Below are positions 1-5,629 of a stretch of DNA of 5,629 nucleotides, one piece after another (within the stretch, counting starts at the first letter, position 1; each line of letters starts with the position of its first letter). Under the pieces are notes generated by a model. The model worked only from the letters and a program-made list of their open reading frames with translations. It ran no database searches and was not told where the DNA came from. A program made the translations under genes and the position numbers. Origin of the DNA: an uncultured Lachnospiraceae bacterium (GTDB lineage: Bacteria > Bacillota_A > Clostridia > Lachnospirales > Lachnospiraceae); NCBI GenBank assembly GCA_905200565.1, contig CAJKKX010000176.1:1-5629 (forward strand). Reading direction: 5' to 3'.

Positions 1-3000
1 GGGAGCCGTAACATCCCGCCTGAATCCGACTACCTCCGGATCACTGGTCGTTCCCTCCTCATCGCAGGTCATGACATGAACTTCCTCCTCCGTACCCACG
101 GTAATGCTTTCCGAAAATGTCAGATCTTCCGGCCGTTTGATTCCGGTTGCAGGAGCTGTGGGCCTTATGACTGCTTCTCTTCCCACGTAACCCTGATAGC
201 TTTCCACTGCATAATGCCCGCTTCCCAGCTTTACTCCCCCGATTGTTATATCATCAATATCGGACAGGATATGGTCGATGCGGTACATCCCGTCAGAAGG
301 CGTCAGCACATTCTCCCCATATTGAATCGTCATGCCAGACGCATCATATCCCTCCTGCACGTTCACTGTAAACAGATAAGAGCCGTCCTCCGGTATCTTT
401 CCATTCTCATAGCCGTCAACCGATGCTATTTCATATCCCTTTTTCGCCGGAAATATAACTTCATATCCCAAATGATTCCATTTTGCCCAGAATTCTCTAT
501 CTCCGGTACTTCCCTCCGGAATCTCCCTTACGGGTTCTCCCTCGCACGCTTCATTCTCATACCAGCCCAGGAACTCTGCTTTTGCCCTTGTTGGCGTGGG
601 CAGGAGCACCGACGTCTCTATATTGTAATTGCCCGCCTCTGCACCGTTCCCACGGTTCAGATGGTAGATGATACTATAATCTATGGCGGTCTTTTGGCAC
701 TTCACAAGAATCTCCACATCCGTATCCGGCAGCACATACCGATTCCCGCCGCCCTCGGAAGGTATCATTTCCCCGGCCTCGACAGACCAGAGATACCCCG
801 GCACCTCTTCCGGAACCTGAAGCTCTGCTTCCGTACCGCCCTTTGCATAAAATTCCCCGTTGATGACGCCATTTAATGATAGCTGTTCAGCATTTTCTGC
901 ATCCTGACGCACGGTCACTTTTATGACAGCCTTATTTTCACTGTCCGCCAGGATCGGCGCCCCGTCTTTCTGAGACCATTCATACGTATTGCTGTCTTTT
1001 CCTCCATGACTGTTTAAATAATATGCTGTTTTTCCGGATGAAAAATCCTCCTCTGTCATAGAGCCGGAAGTAAATCTCGGACTGTATCCCCCCTTCGAAC
1101 TGCTGGTGTTCAAATAATAGCAATTCGAAACCTGGCCTGTTCCGTTCGTATAAGCATACACTGCGCCAAACTCGGTGGCTGTCGTCCGCTCAAGCTTTCC
1201 GTAATTATAGCAGTCACTCGTCGTTCCTGCCAGAACCACGCCGATTCCCGCTGTCCTTGTATCTCCCTCAGGGCTTCCGCTGATCGCAGCCAGATTATAG
1301 CACTGGCTCACCGTTGAATTCTCAGCGCTCCAGCCTACGATTCCGCCCGTGGATCCTACCCCGTCTGAAACAATCTCCCCCTCCATAAAGCATCTGGAAA
1401 TTGTCCCCGCGTTATTTCCAACCAGTCCTCCTATAAAACAACTAACGCTCTGCTGATTTGTAAAAGAAACGGTCCCTTTAAAATGGCAGTTTTCAACAGT
1501 CCCTTCATTACTTCCTACCATGCCGCCCAGGTTTCCCCTGTTACAATCAAAAGAAGCCCTTCCTTCTACCGTACACCCGCTTATCGTTCCCAGATTCGTT
1601 CCTGCCAGACATCCGGAATAGCTGGAGTCCAGTTGAAATTGTGCACTCAAAAGAGAAACATTTTTCACACAGCCCTTTTCCCCGATGTATCCAAACAATC
1701 CGCCATAACTGTACCGATAGCTGTAAGTGAGATTCGCTATCACATGGCCTCCTCCGTCAAAAGTTCCCTGAAATGAATTTCCGGAATCTCCAATCGCCGT
1801 GTGGGTAACTCCCGTCATATCCAAATCATTCAGAAGGCAAACTGTCTGTCCCTCATAGGTATTTCCAGAATTTACAGACTTCGAAAAAGCTTCGAATTCC
1901 TCTTCATCTGCAACATACACCATAGCTGATACGAGCGTATTTACGGCTTCTTTCAGGGAGAGCACCGCCTGGATTAGCTCGTGTTCCGTTGCTCCTGACA
2001 ATGTATACACAGCTCTTGCCTTTGAAAGCTCTTCCTGCAAATGTGCCCAGGATGCTGCCGTATATTCGGCTGATGTCAGTTGCTCCGCCTCCTCTATCAC
2101 AGAGAGAAGCTCCGATTTATCCACCCTCTCTACATTATCTGTAAATGCCTTGATCGTTACATTTTTATAATCATCTGCGGTCGTATCCTGCCACCCGGAA
2201 GTTCCGTAAAAAAAGGACTGTCCGGCTTCCGCCGAGTAAGTACTTCCTTTTTCCACATACGTATAAACTGTTGTTCCATCCTTTGACGTCAGGCTCACAG
2301 ACACTGCATATTTCATCCCGTCATCCAGCGTCACACCTTTTTCCAGCGGAATCACATGGTATCCAGGATATTTCAAAGATCCTTCCTGTGAATAAACCAG
2401 CAGCCCATCCGCCGGCGTCTCCATTGTGCTCTCTCCCGCTGCATAAATATCAATCTGATAATCGTAATTGCTATAAGTCTGAAAAGAAACCGCCTTCAGC
2501 TCCTCCACTCCCTGTGTACAGAAAATATTGGCCGACTTTGATACGCTGGTAGCCAGAGAAACTGCCGCCCCGTCATGGCTATAGATATTGTCATAATCAT
2601 CCGCCCTCTCCGCTTCAAAACTCCAAAACTCTGTCAGCGTCGCATCCTCATAGGAAATCCAGAAGTATCCCTCTTCTGCCCAGGTGCTTCCCCAACTATT
2701 CCGGCACAGCCATGCCCCGTCATGTTCCGGCTTTTTTCCATTGTCATCGAAATTTGTTCTTGCATAATCATCCTGCCATCCGACAATACTGACCGCATGA
2801 TCTGTCTTGTGATACTCTGCGTGATACACTTTCCCCTGTGCCGTGCTGATTGTTCCATCACCCGTATAAAAGGAACACATAACCGCCCCGGTGTTCATGA
2901 CAGCCAGCTTCACATCCTCCGGTGTACTCAAACGGCTGGCATCTGTCAAATGACATACAGAAACTTTTCTGTCACTTTCCGTCAAATCCTCCATCGTACT

Positions 3001-3639
3001 ATAAGAAGCATACGGATAATCCTGCTCAGACGCTGCGCCATACCAGTTTGCCAGCATGCCCTTAGCCTGATACGCATTGCCGCCTCCATACCATCCATAT
3101 TTTTCAGTATAATCATCCTCTCCATCTCCATCTGTCTCATTTCTTCTGTGTGCAAAATAAGCCAGATGGCGTTCGGAATAATCCACATCCTCCGCCCGGA
3201 TCAGACCTTTTTTTATCATATTCGTCTCTACTGAACTGATAACCGCATGTGCCCAGCAGGTGCCCCATTGTCCCTGATTCCGCACTGACGGCAGTTCGCC
3301 CTGATCTTTCATACTATAACTGGATGGAAATGAAATTCTGGATTTGCGCCGTCTCTGCCCCGGTGTTTCGTATGTATATTCCCCTTCGATCTCATTTCCA
3401 TTTTCGTCTACCCATACCATTTCCTGGTAGCCGTATTCCGAAGGTTCTCCTTTTTCTATCAGTCTGTGTACCGACAGGTCTGCTTCCGTTTCCGGAGCCT
3501 CTTCCGGTTCACAGCTTTCTGCCTGGATAACTTTCTCTTCCCCTGCCGCAGAAACGTCGATTGCCGGCATTGCCGAAAGTGCCATCACTACCGCCAGCAG
3601 CGCACTTATACTACGTTTTTTCAAATATTTGCTTTTCAT
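1..3639 (-). CDS. Secreted multidomain papain-like (C1A) cysteine protease with lectin-like, FIVAR, GLUG and InlB-type repeats; 3' end outside window
   Basis: Seen: an open frame of 1213 codons from ATG 3639 to the window start, with no stop. Residues 1-31 form a signal peptide (KSKYLKKR, then a hydrophobic core, cleavage likely after VSA at 29-31). An acidic spacer (about 34-53) and RRRKSR (96-101) precede the C1A domain (about 102-343). That domain has Gln122 in VRNQG, Cys128 in WGTCWAHA, His281 in DHAVSIVGW and Asn314 in RNSWG, so the catalytic set is complete. Then come a lectin-like domain (349-500, ending GQSFFYG..GWQD and VTIKAFT), FIVAR (507-570), a GLUG-type beta-helix with its lead-in (574-843), an InlB B-repeat (about 989-1055, with FLGWYEN, GSTGDREFWAKW) and further beta-rich sequence ending near DVTAP. 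Family knowledge: C1A enzymes cut peptide bonds; the other modules are typical of surface proteins. Inferred: an exported protease that binds host or polymer surfaces. The substrate is unknown and the anchor is not visible. Start choice: a strong ribosome binding site 6 nt upstream plus the signal peptide. Confidence 0.95.
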   Translation of the reverse strand, partial: MKSKYLKKRSISALLAVVMALSAMPAIDVSAAGEEKVIQAESCEPEEAPETEADLSVHRLIEKGEPSEYGYQEMVWVDENGNEIEGEYTYETPGQRRRKSRISFPSSYSMKDQGELPSVRNQGQWGTCWAHAVISSVETNMIKKGLIRAEDVDYSERHLAYFAHRRNETDGDGEDDYTEKYGWYGGGNAYQAKGMLANWYGAASEQDYPYASYSTMEDLTESDRKVSVCHLTDASRLSTPEDVKLAVMNTGAVMCSFYTGDGTISTAQGKVYHAEYHKTDHAVSIVGWQDDYARTNFDDNGKKPEHDGAWLCRNSWGSTWAEEGYFWISYEDATLTEFWSFEAERADDYDNIYSHDGAAVSLATSVSKSANIFCTQGVEELKAVSFQTYSNYDYQIDIYAAGESTMETPADGLLVYSQEGSLKYPGYHVIPLEKGVTLDDGMKYAVSVSLTSKDGTTVYTYVEKGSTYSAEAGQSFFYGTSGWQDTTADDYKNVTIKAFTDNVERVDKSELLSVIEEAEQLTSAEYTAASWAHLQEELSKARAVYTLSGATEHELIQAVLSLKEAVNTLVSAMVYVADEEEFEAFSKSVNSGNTYEGQTVCLLNDLDMTGVTHTAIGDSGNSFQGTFDGGGHVIANLTYSYRYSYGGLFGYIGEKGCVKNVSLLSAQFQLDSSYSGCLAGTNLGTISGCTVEGRASFDCNRGNLGGMVGSNEGTVENCHFKGTVSFTNQQSVSCFIGGLVGNNAGTISRCFMEGEIVSDGVGSTGGIVGWSAENSTVSQCYNLAAISGSPEGDTRTAGIGVVLAGTTSDCYNYGKLERTTATEFGAVYAYTNGTGQVSNCYYLNTSSSKGGYSPRFTSGSMTEEDFSSGKTAYYLNSHGGKDSNTYEWSQKDGAPILADSENKAVIKVTVRQDAENAEQLSLNGVINGEFYAKGGTEAELQVPEEVPGYLWSVEAGEMIPSEGGGNRYVLPDTDVEILVKCQKTAIDYSIIYHLNRGNGAEAGNYNIETSVLLPTPTRAKAEFLGWYENEACEGEPVREIPEGSTGDREFWAKWNHLGYEVIFPAKKGYEIASVDGYENGKIPEDGSYLFTVNVQEGYDASGMTIQYGENVLTPSDGMYRIDHILSDIDDITIGGVKLGSGHYAVESYQGYVGREAVIRPTAPATGIKRPEDLTFSESITVGTEEEVHVMTCDEEGTTSDPEVVGFRRDVTAP
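1111..1704 (-). repeat. Seven GLUG-type beta-helix repeats within the protease gene (residues 646-843)
   Basis: The protein repeats a unit of about 30 residues built as GGLVGxNxGTIxxCxxxG. Glycine-rich starts are at residues 646 (GGLFGYIG), 676 (GCLAGTN), 705 (GGMVGSN), 737 (GGLVGNN), 765 (GGIVGWS), 798 (AGIGVVL) and 825 (GAVYAYT). The cysteine of the second half falls at 689, 718, 750, 780, 810 and 840; the first copy has Val661 instead. A lead-in typical of such arrays (LLNDLDMTG, then FQGTFDGGGHVIANL) lies just before it at about 602-637. The pattern fits the GLUG family of bacterial surface proteins, which are predicted to stack as a right-handed beta-helix. The copies are divergent in DNA sequence, so this is an old protein-level repeat and not a recent tandem duplication. 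Assignment by pattern only. Confidence 0.8.
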
Positions 3640-3645
3640 ATCTTT

Positions 3646-3653
3646 CCCCCTTC
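3646..3653 (-). promoter_or_regulatory. Ribosome binding site of the protease gene
   Basis: On the minus strand GAAGGGGG sits 6 nt before ATG 3639. It is a purine-rich Shine-Dalgarno sequence of the strong Gram-positive type. It fixes the start codon, because the signal peptide begins immediately at this ATG and no other good start lies nearby. Confidence 0.85.
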
Positions 3654-3684
3654 ACATGTAGTTTCCGTACATACCGATAATTAC

Positions 3685-3714
3685 AGAATAATCCATCTGG
3701 CAGCATAACGTCAA
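3685..3714 (-). promoter_or_regulatory. Probable sigma-A promoter of the protease gene
   Basis: On the minus strand TTGACG (3714-3709, five of six matches to TTGACA) is followed after 18 bp by TATTCT (3690-3685, four of six matches to TATAAT). The sequence just upstream is A/T-rich (GGAAAAATAGAACAAAATTTC), which could act as an UP element. Transcription would begin near 3678 and leave a leader of roughly 40 nt before the ATG. The -35 is good, the -10 is mediocre and the spacer is 1 bp longer than ideal. Its position between the leuS terminator and the gene supports the call. Prediction by eye only. Confidence 0.55.
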
Positions 3715-3732
3715 GAAATTTTGTTCTATTTT

Positions 3733-3767
3733 TCCAAATCTGATGATAAAAAATAATCTTTTTTGGA
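3733..3767. repeat. AT-rich nested inverted repeat upstream of the protease promoter
   Basis: Six A and six T residues flank a 5-nt centre (3748-3764), giving a perfect AT inverted repeat. A second pair of arms, TCCAAA (3733-3738) and TTTGGA (3762-3767), overlaps it, so the two pairings exclude each other. It lies about 20 bp upstream of the -35 box. It could be a bent AT tract, an UP element or an operator for a regulator, or simply AT-rich intergenic DNA. No known binding-site consensus was recognised. Confidence 0.35.
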
Positions 3768-3786
3768 TAAGCTGCCCTTTTCATTT

Positions 3787-3818
3787 AAAAATGGGAGACT
3801 GCGTAAACGCAATCTCCC
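3787..3818 (-). terminator. Intrinsic terminator of leuS
   Basis: Fifteen bases after the leuS stop codon the minus strand reads GGGAGATTGCG, loop TTTA, then CGCAGTCTCCC, followed by ATTTTT. This makes an 11-bp stem (3793-3803 paired with 3808-3818, with one T-G wobble) and a U-tract at 3791-3787. It has the classic rho-independent form, is directed leftward and should end the leuS transcript before the protease gene. The opposite strand has no T run after the stem, so it is not bidirectional. Confidence 0.92.
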
Positions 3819-3832
3819 GCAAAGGACAATCA

Positions 3833-5629
3833 TTATTTCATAACAAAGTTCAAAATTTTCTTTGGCACATAAATCTCTTTTACAACATTCCCTGTCAGCT
3901 TATCGGCAATTGCTGCTTTTCCCGCTGCAAGAGCCTCTTCTTTCGAACACTCCGCCGGGATGCGAATGACTGCTTTCGTCTTTCCATTGAGCTGTACCGG
4001 AACCTGCACTTCATCATCCCTCATCGCCTCTGTATCATGCTTCGGCCATTCATTCTGAAATACGGAGTCCGTATGTCCAAGCTGCTCCCACAATTCCTCG
4101 GAAAGATGCGGCGTAAACGGCGCCAAAAGAATTACGGCCGTCTCCAGTGTCTCCTTATCGATACCGCCCTCGCGCTTTGCCAGCTCGATCATCTTATTAT
4201 TGCACTCCATAAATCCTGATATGACGGTATTCAGACTGAAGCTCTCCAGTCGCTGTGTAATGGTGTGTATCATGGTATGACGCAATTTCAGCATCTCTTT
4301 CGTTGCCTTTACGTCTTTTTCCTTATTCTCCATGACCAGTTTCCAGAAACGGGTAATGAAACGATACACGCCGTCGATTCCTCTGTCATCCCACTCAGCA
4401 TCCAGCTCCGGCGGTCCTACGAACAGTTCATACATTCTCAGGGAATCACAGCCGTAATCTCTTACCAGATCATCCGGCGATACTACATTCCCTTTGGACT
4501 TACTCATCTTGATGCCGTTCTTTCCGGTAATCATTCCCTGATTGAACAGCTTCTGGAACGGCTCGTCAAAATCAACAGCCCCGATATCATACAGGAACTT
4601 TGTATAAAATCTGGAATACAGCAGATGAAGCACGGCATGTTCCACCCCTCCGATGTACATATCTACTGGAAGGTACTTGTCTGCTTTTTCCTTAGAAACC
4701 AGCTCCTTATCATTATGGCTGTCCACATAGCGCAGGAAATACCACGAAGAACCTGCCCACTGAGGCATCGTGTTCGTCTCTCTCTTCGCATCTGCGCCGC
4801 AGACAGGACACTTGCAGTTTACCCAGTCCTCAATCGCAGCCAGCGGTGATTCTCCGGTTCCGGTCGGCTCATAGGATTCCACATCCGGCAGACGTAAAGG
4901 AAGCTCTTCCTCCGGAACAGGTACATTGCCACACTTCGGGCAGTGTACAATCGGAATCGGCTCTCCCCAGTAACGCTGACGTGAGAATACCCAGTCACGG
5001 AGCTTGTAGTTCACCGTCTTTCTTCCGATGCCCCGCTCCTCAATCATCATCGGCGCTTCTTTTTTCAGTACGGAAGATTCCATACCGTTCCACTCGCCGG
5101 AATTAATCATCGTTCCCGACGCCTCTGTATAGGCTTCCGTCATATTTTCAATTTCTTTCCCGTCTTTTGCAATAACCTGAATAATCGGAATATGAAATTT
5201 CGTCGCAAACTCAAAGTCACGGTCATCATGGGCAGGTACGCACATGATAGCGCCCGTACCATAATCCGCCAGCACATAATCCGAAAGCCAGATCGGTACT
5301 TTCGCCCCGTTTAACGGATTGATGGCGTAGCTTCCTGTAAATACGCCTGTCTTTTCCTTATCCTGCAAACGATCTACATTCGACTTCATAGAAGAATCGT
5401 AAATATATTTCTCAACCGCTTCCTTTGTCTCCTCTGTCGCAAGCCCTGCCGCCAGTGCATGTTCCGGCGCAAGAACCATAAAGGTTGCGCCGTAAAGCGT
5501 ATCCGGCCTGGTCGTATAGACCGTAATCTTTTCTTCCCTTCCCTCCACCGGGAAATCTACCTCTGCCCCATAGGATTTTCCAATCCAGTCGGACTGCATC
5601 TTCTTAACCTTTTCCGGCCAGTCCAGTTT
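3833..5629 (-). CDS. leuS: Leucyl-tRNA synthetase, 5' end outside window
   Basis: A class I synthetase that charges tRNA-Leu with leucine in the cytoplasm. The frame is open from the window edge at 5629 (first visible residues KLDWPEKVKKMQSDWIGKS) to TAA at 3833-3835, giving 598 residues. The family is usually 800-860 residues, so about 210-225 N-terminal residues, including the HIGH motif, are missing. The Met at 5599 is internal, not the start. Visible parts, numbered from the window edge: the editing domain with TTRPDT at 39-44 and GTGAIMCVPAHDDRD ending at 138; the return to the catalytic core with DWVFSRQRYWGEPIP at 212-226; a zinc-type module with Cys 230, 233, 272, 274 and 277; GGVEHAVLHLLYSRF at 327-341; KMSKS at 374-378 (bases 4496-4510); an anticodon-binding helical domain with LAPFTPHLSEELW; and a C-terminal tRNA-binding domain ending KIYVPKK-like and NFVMK. 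All look intact. The leucine-specific insertion before KMSKS is nearly absent, as in other Firmicutes enzymes. Any T-box leader would lie beyond the window. Confidence 0.98.
   Translation of the reverse strand, partial: KLDWPEKVKKMQSDWIGKSYGAEVDFPVEGREEKITVYTTRPDTLYGATFMVLAPEHALAAGLATEETKEAVEKYIYDSSMKSNVDRLQDKEKTGVFTGSYAINPLNGAKVPIWLSDYVLADYGTGAIMCVPAHDDRDFEFATKFHIPIIQVIAKDGKEIENMTEAYTEASGTMINSGEWNGMESSVLKKEAPMMIEERGIGRKTVNYKLRDWVFSRQRYWGEPIPIVHCPKCGNVPVPEEELPLRLPDVESYEPTGTGESPLAAIEDWVNCKCPVCGADAKRETNTMPQWAGSSWYFLRYVDSHNDKELVSKEKADKYLPVDMYIGGVEHAVLHLLYSRFYTKFLYDIGAVDFDEPFQKLFNQGMITGKNGIKMSKSKGNVVSPDDLVRDYGCDSLRMYELFVGPPELDAEWDDRGIDGVYRFITRFWKLVMENKEKDVKATKEMLKLRHTMIHTITQRLESFSLNTVISGFMECNNKMIELAKREGGIDKETLETAVILLAPFTPHLSEELWEQLGHTDSVFQNEWPKHDTEAMRDDEVQVPVQLNGKTKAVIRIPAECSKEEALAAGKAAIADKLTGNVVKEIYVPKKILNFVMK

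Noticed and set aside
76..876. Plus-strand open frame of 266 codons
   Set aside because: It lies wholly antisense to the protease frame, which is coherent over 1213 codons with recognisable domains. No good ribosome binding site precedes it, and its translation has no recognisable motif.
2634..3188. Two short minus-strand frames (2634-2861 and 2982-3188), Met- and Arg-rich
   Set aside because: They are in a different frame inside the protease gene, and the protease frame itself carries the catalytic His, Asn and surrounding motifs here. They are out-of-frame shadows.
2575..3234. Plus-strand open frame of 219 codons, Ile-rich
   Set aside because: It is antisense to the catalytic domain of the protease. 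The Ile and Arg richness is what the complement of that coding sequence gives.
3640..3832. A T-box or riboswitch upstream of the protease gene
   Set aside because: The only clear hairpin with a U-tract is the leuS terminator. No T-box sequence or other conserved riboswitch core is visible between it and the ATG, and the predicted leader is only about 40 nt.
3743..4219. Plus-strand open frame of 158 codons starting in the intergenic region
   Set aside because: It reads through the leuS terminator hairpin and antisense to the leuS 3' end. There is no ribosome binding site and no recognisable product.
4265..5106. Plus-strand open frames opposite leuS (4265-4849 and 4846-5106)
   Set aside because: They are antisense to highly conserved leuS sequence, including KMSKS and the zinc region, and show no independent coding evidence.
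5597..5599. ATG as a possible leuS start
   Set aside because: The frame stays open upstream to the window edge and encodes the conserved LDWPEKV stretch that precedes this Met in leucyl-tRNA synthetases, so the Met is internal.

Overview
The window carries parts of two genes, both on the minus strand, separated by a 193-bp intergenic region. The style of the genes points to a low-to-mid-GC Gram-positive anaerobe of the Clostridia, most likely Lachnospiraceae. The reasons are a Firmicutes-type leucyl-tRNA synthetase with almost no leucine-specific insertion, a purine-rich ribosome binding site, and a large secreted protein that combines papain-like, lectin-like, FIVAR, GLUG-like and InlB-type modules. 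That mix is typical of gut Clostridia. The taxonomic call is an inference from family knowledge, not a measured match.

Right part (3833-5629): the C-terminal three quarters of leucyl-tRNA synthetase (leuS). Its 5' end, with the HIGH motif and any upstream T-box leader, lies beyond the window. The visible part has intact editing, zinc, KMSKS, anticodon-binding and C-terminal regions. A strong intrinsic terminator follows its stop codon.

Middle (3640-3832): an AT-rich intergenic region holding the leuS terminator, an AT-rich inverted repeat, a plausible sigma-A promoter and a strong ribosome binding site for the next gene. The downstream gene is therefore probably transcribed on its own and not as part of a leuS operon.

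Left part (1-3639): 1213 codons of one uninterrupted minus-strand frame that runs off the window start with no stop. It encodes an exported multidomain cysteine protease. In order it has a signal peptide, an acidic spacer, a basic RRRKSR stretch, a papain-like (C1A) catalytic domain with Cys, His and Asn in place, a lectin-like domain, a FIVAR module, a GLUG-type beta-helix repeat array with a regular cysteine ladder, an InlB B-type repeat and the start of further beta-sandwich material. The cell-wall anchor or other C-terminal end is not visible.

The two genes have no obvious functional link: one is housekeeping, the other an accessory surface or secreted protein. I saw no tRNA, rRNA, CRISPR array, insertion sequence or attachment site. 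I did not find a clearly new biological system. The most interesting object is the protease-adhesin and its repeat architecture.
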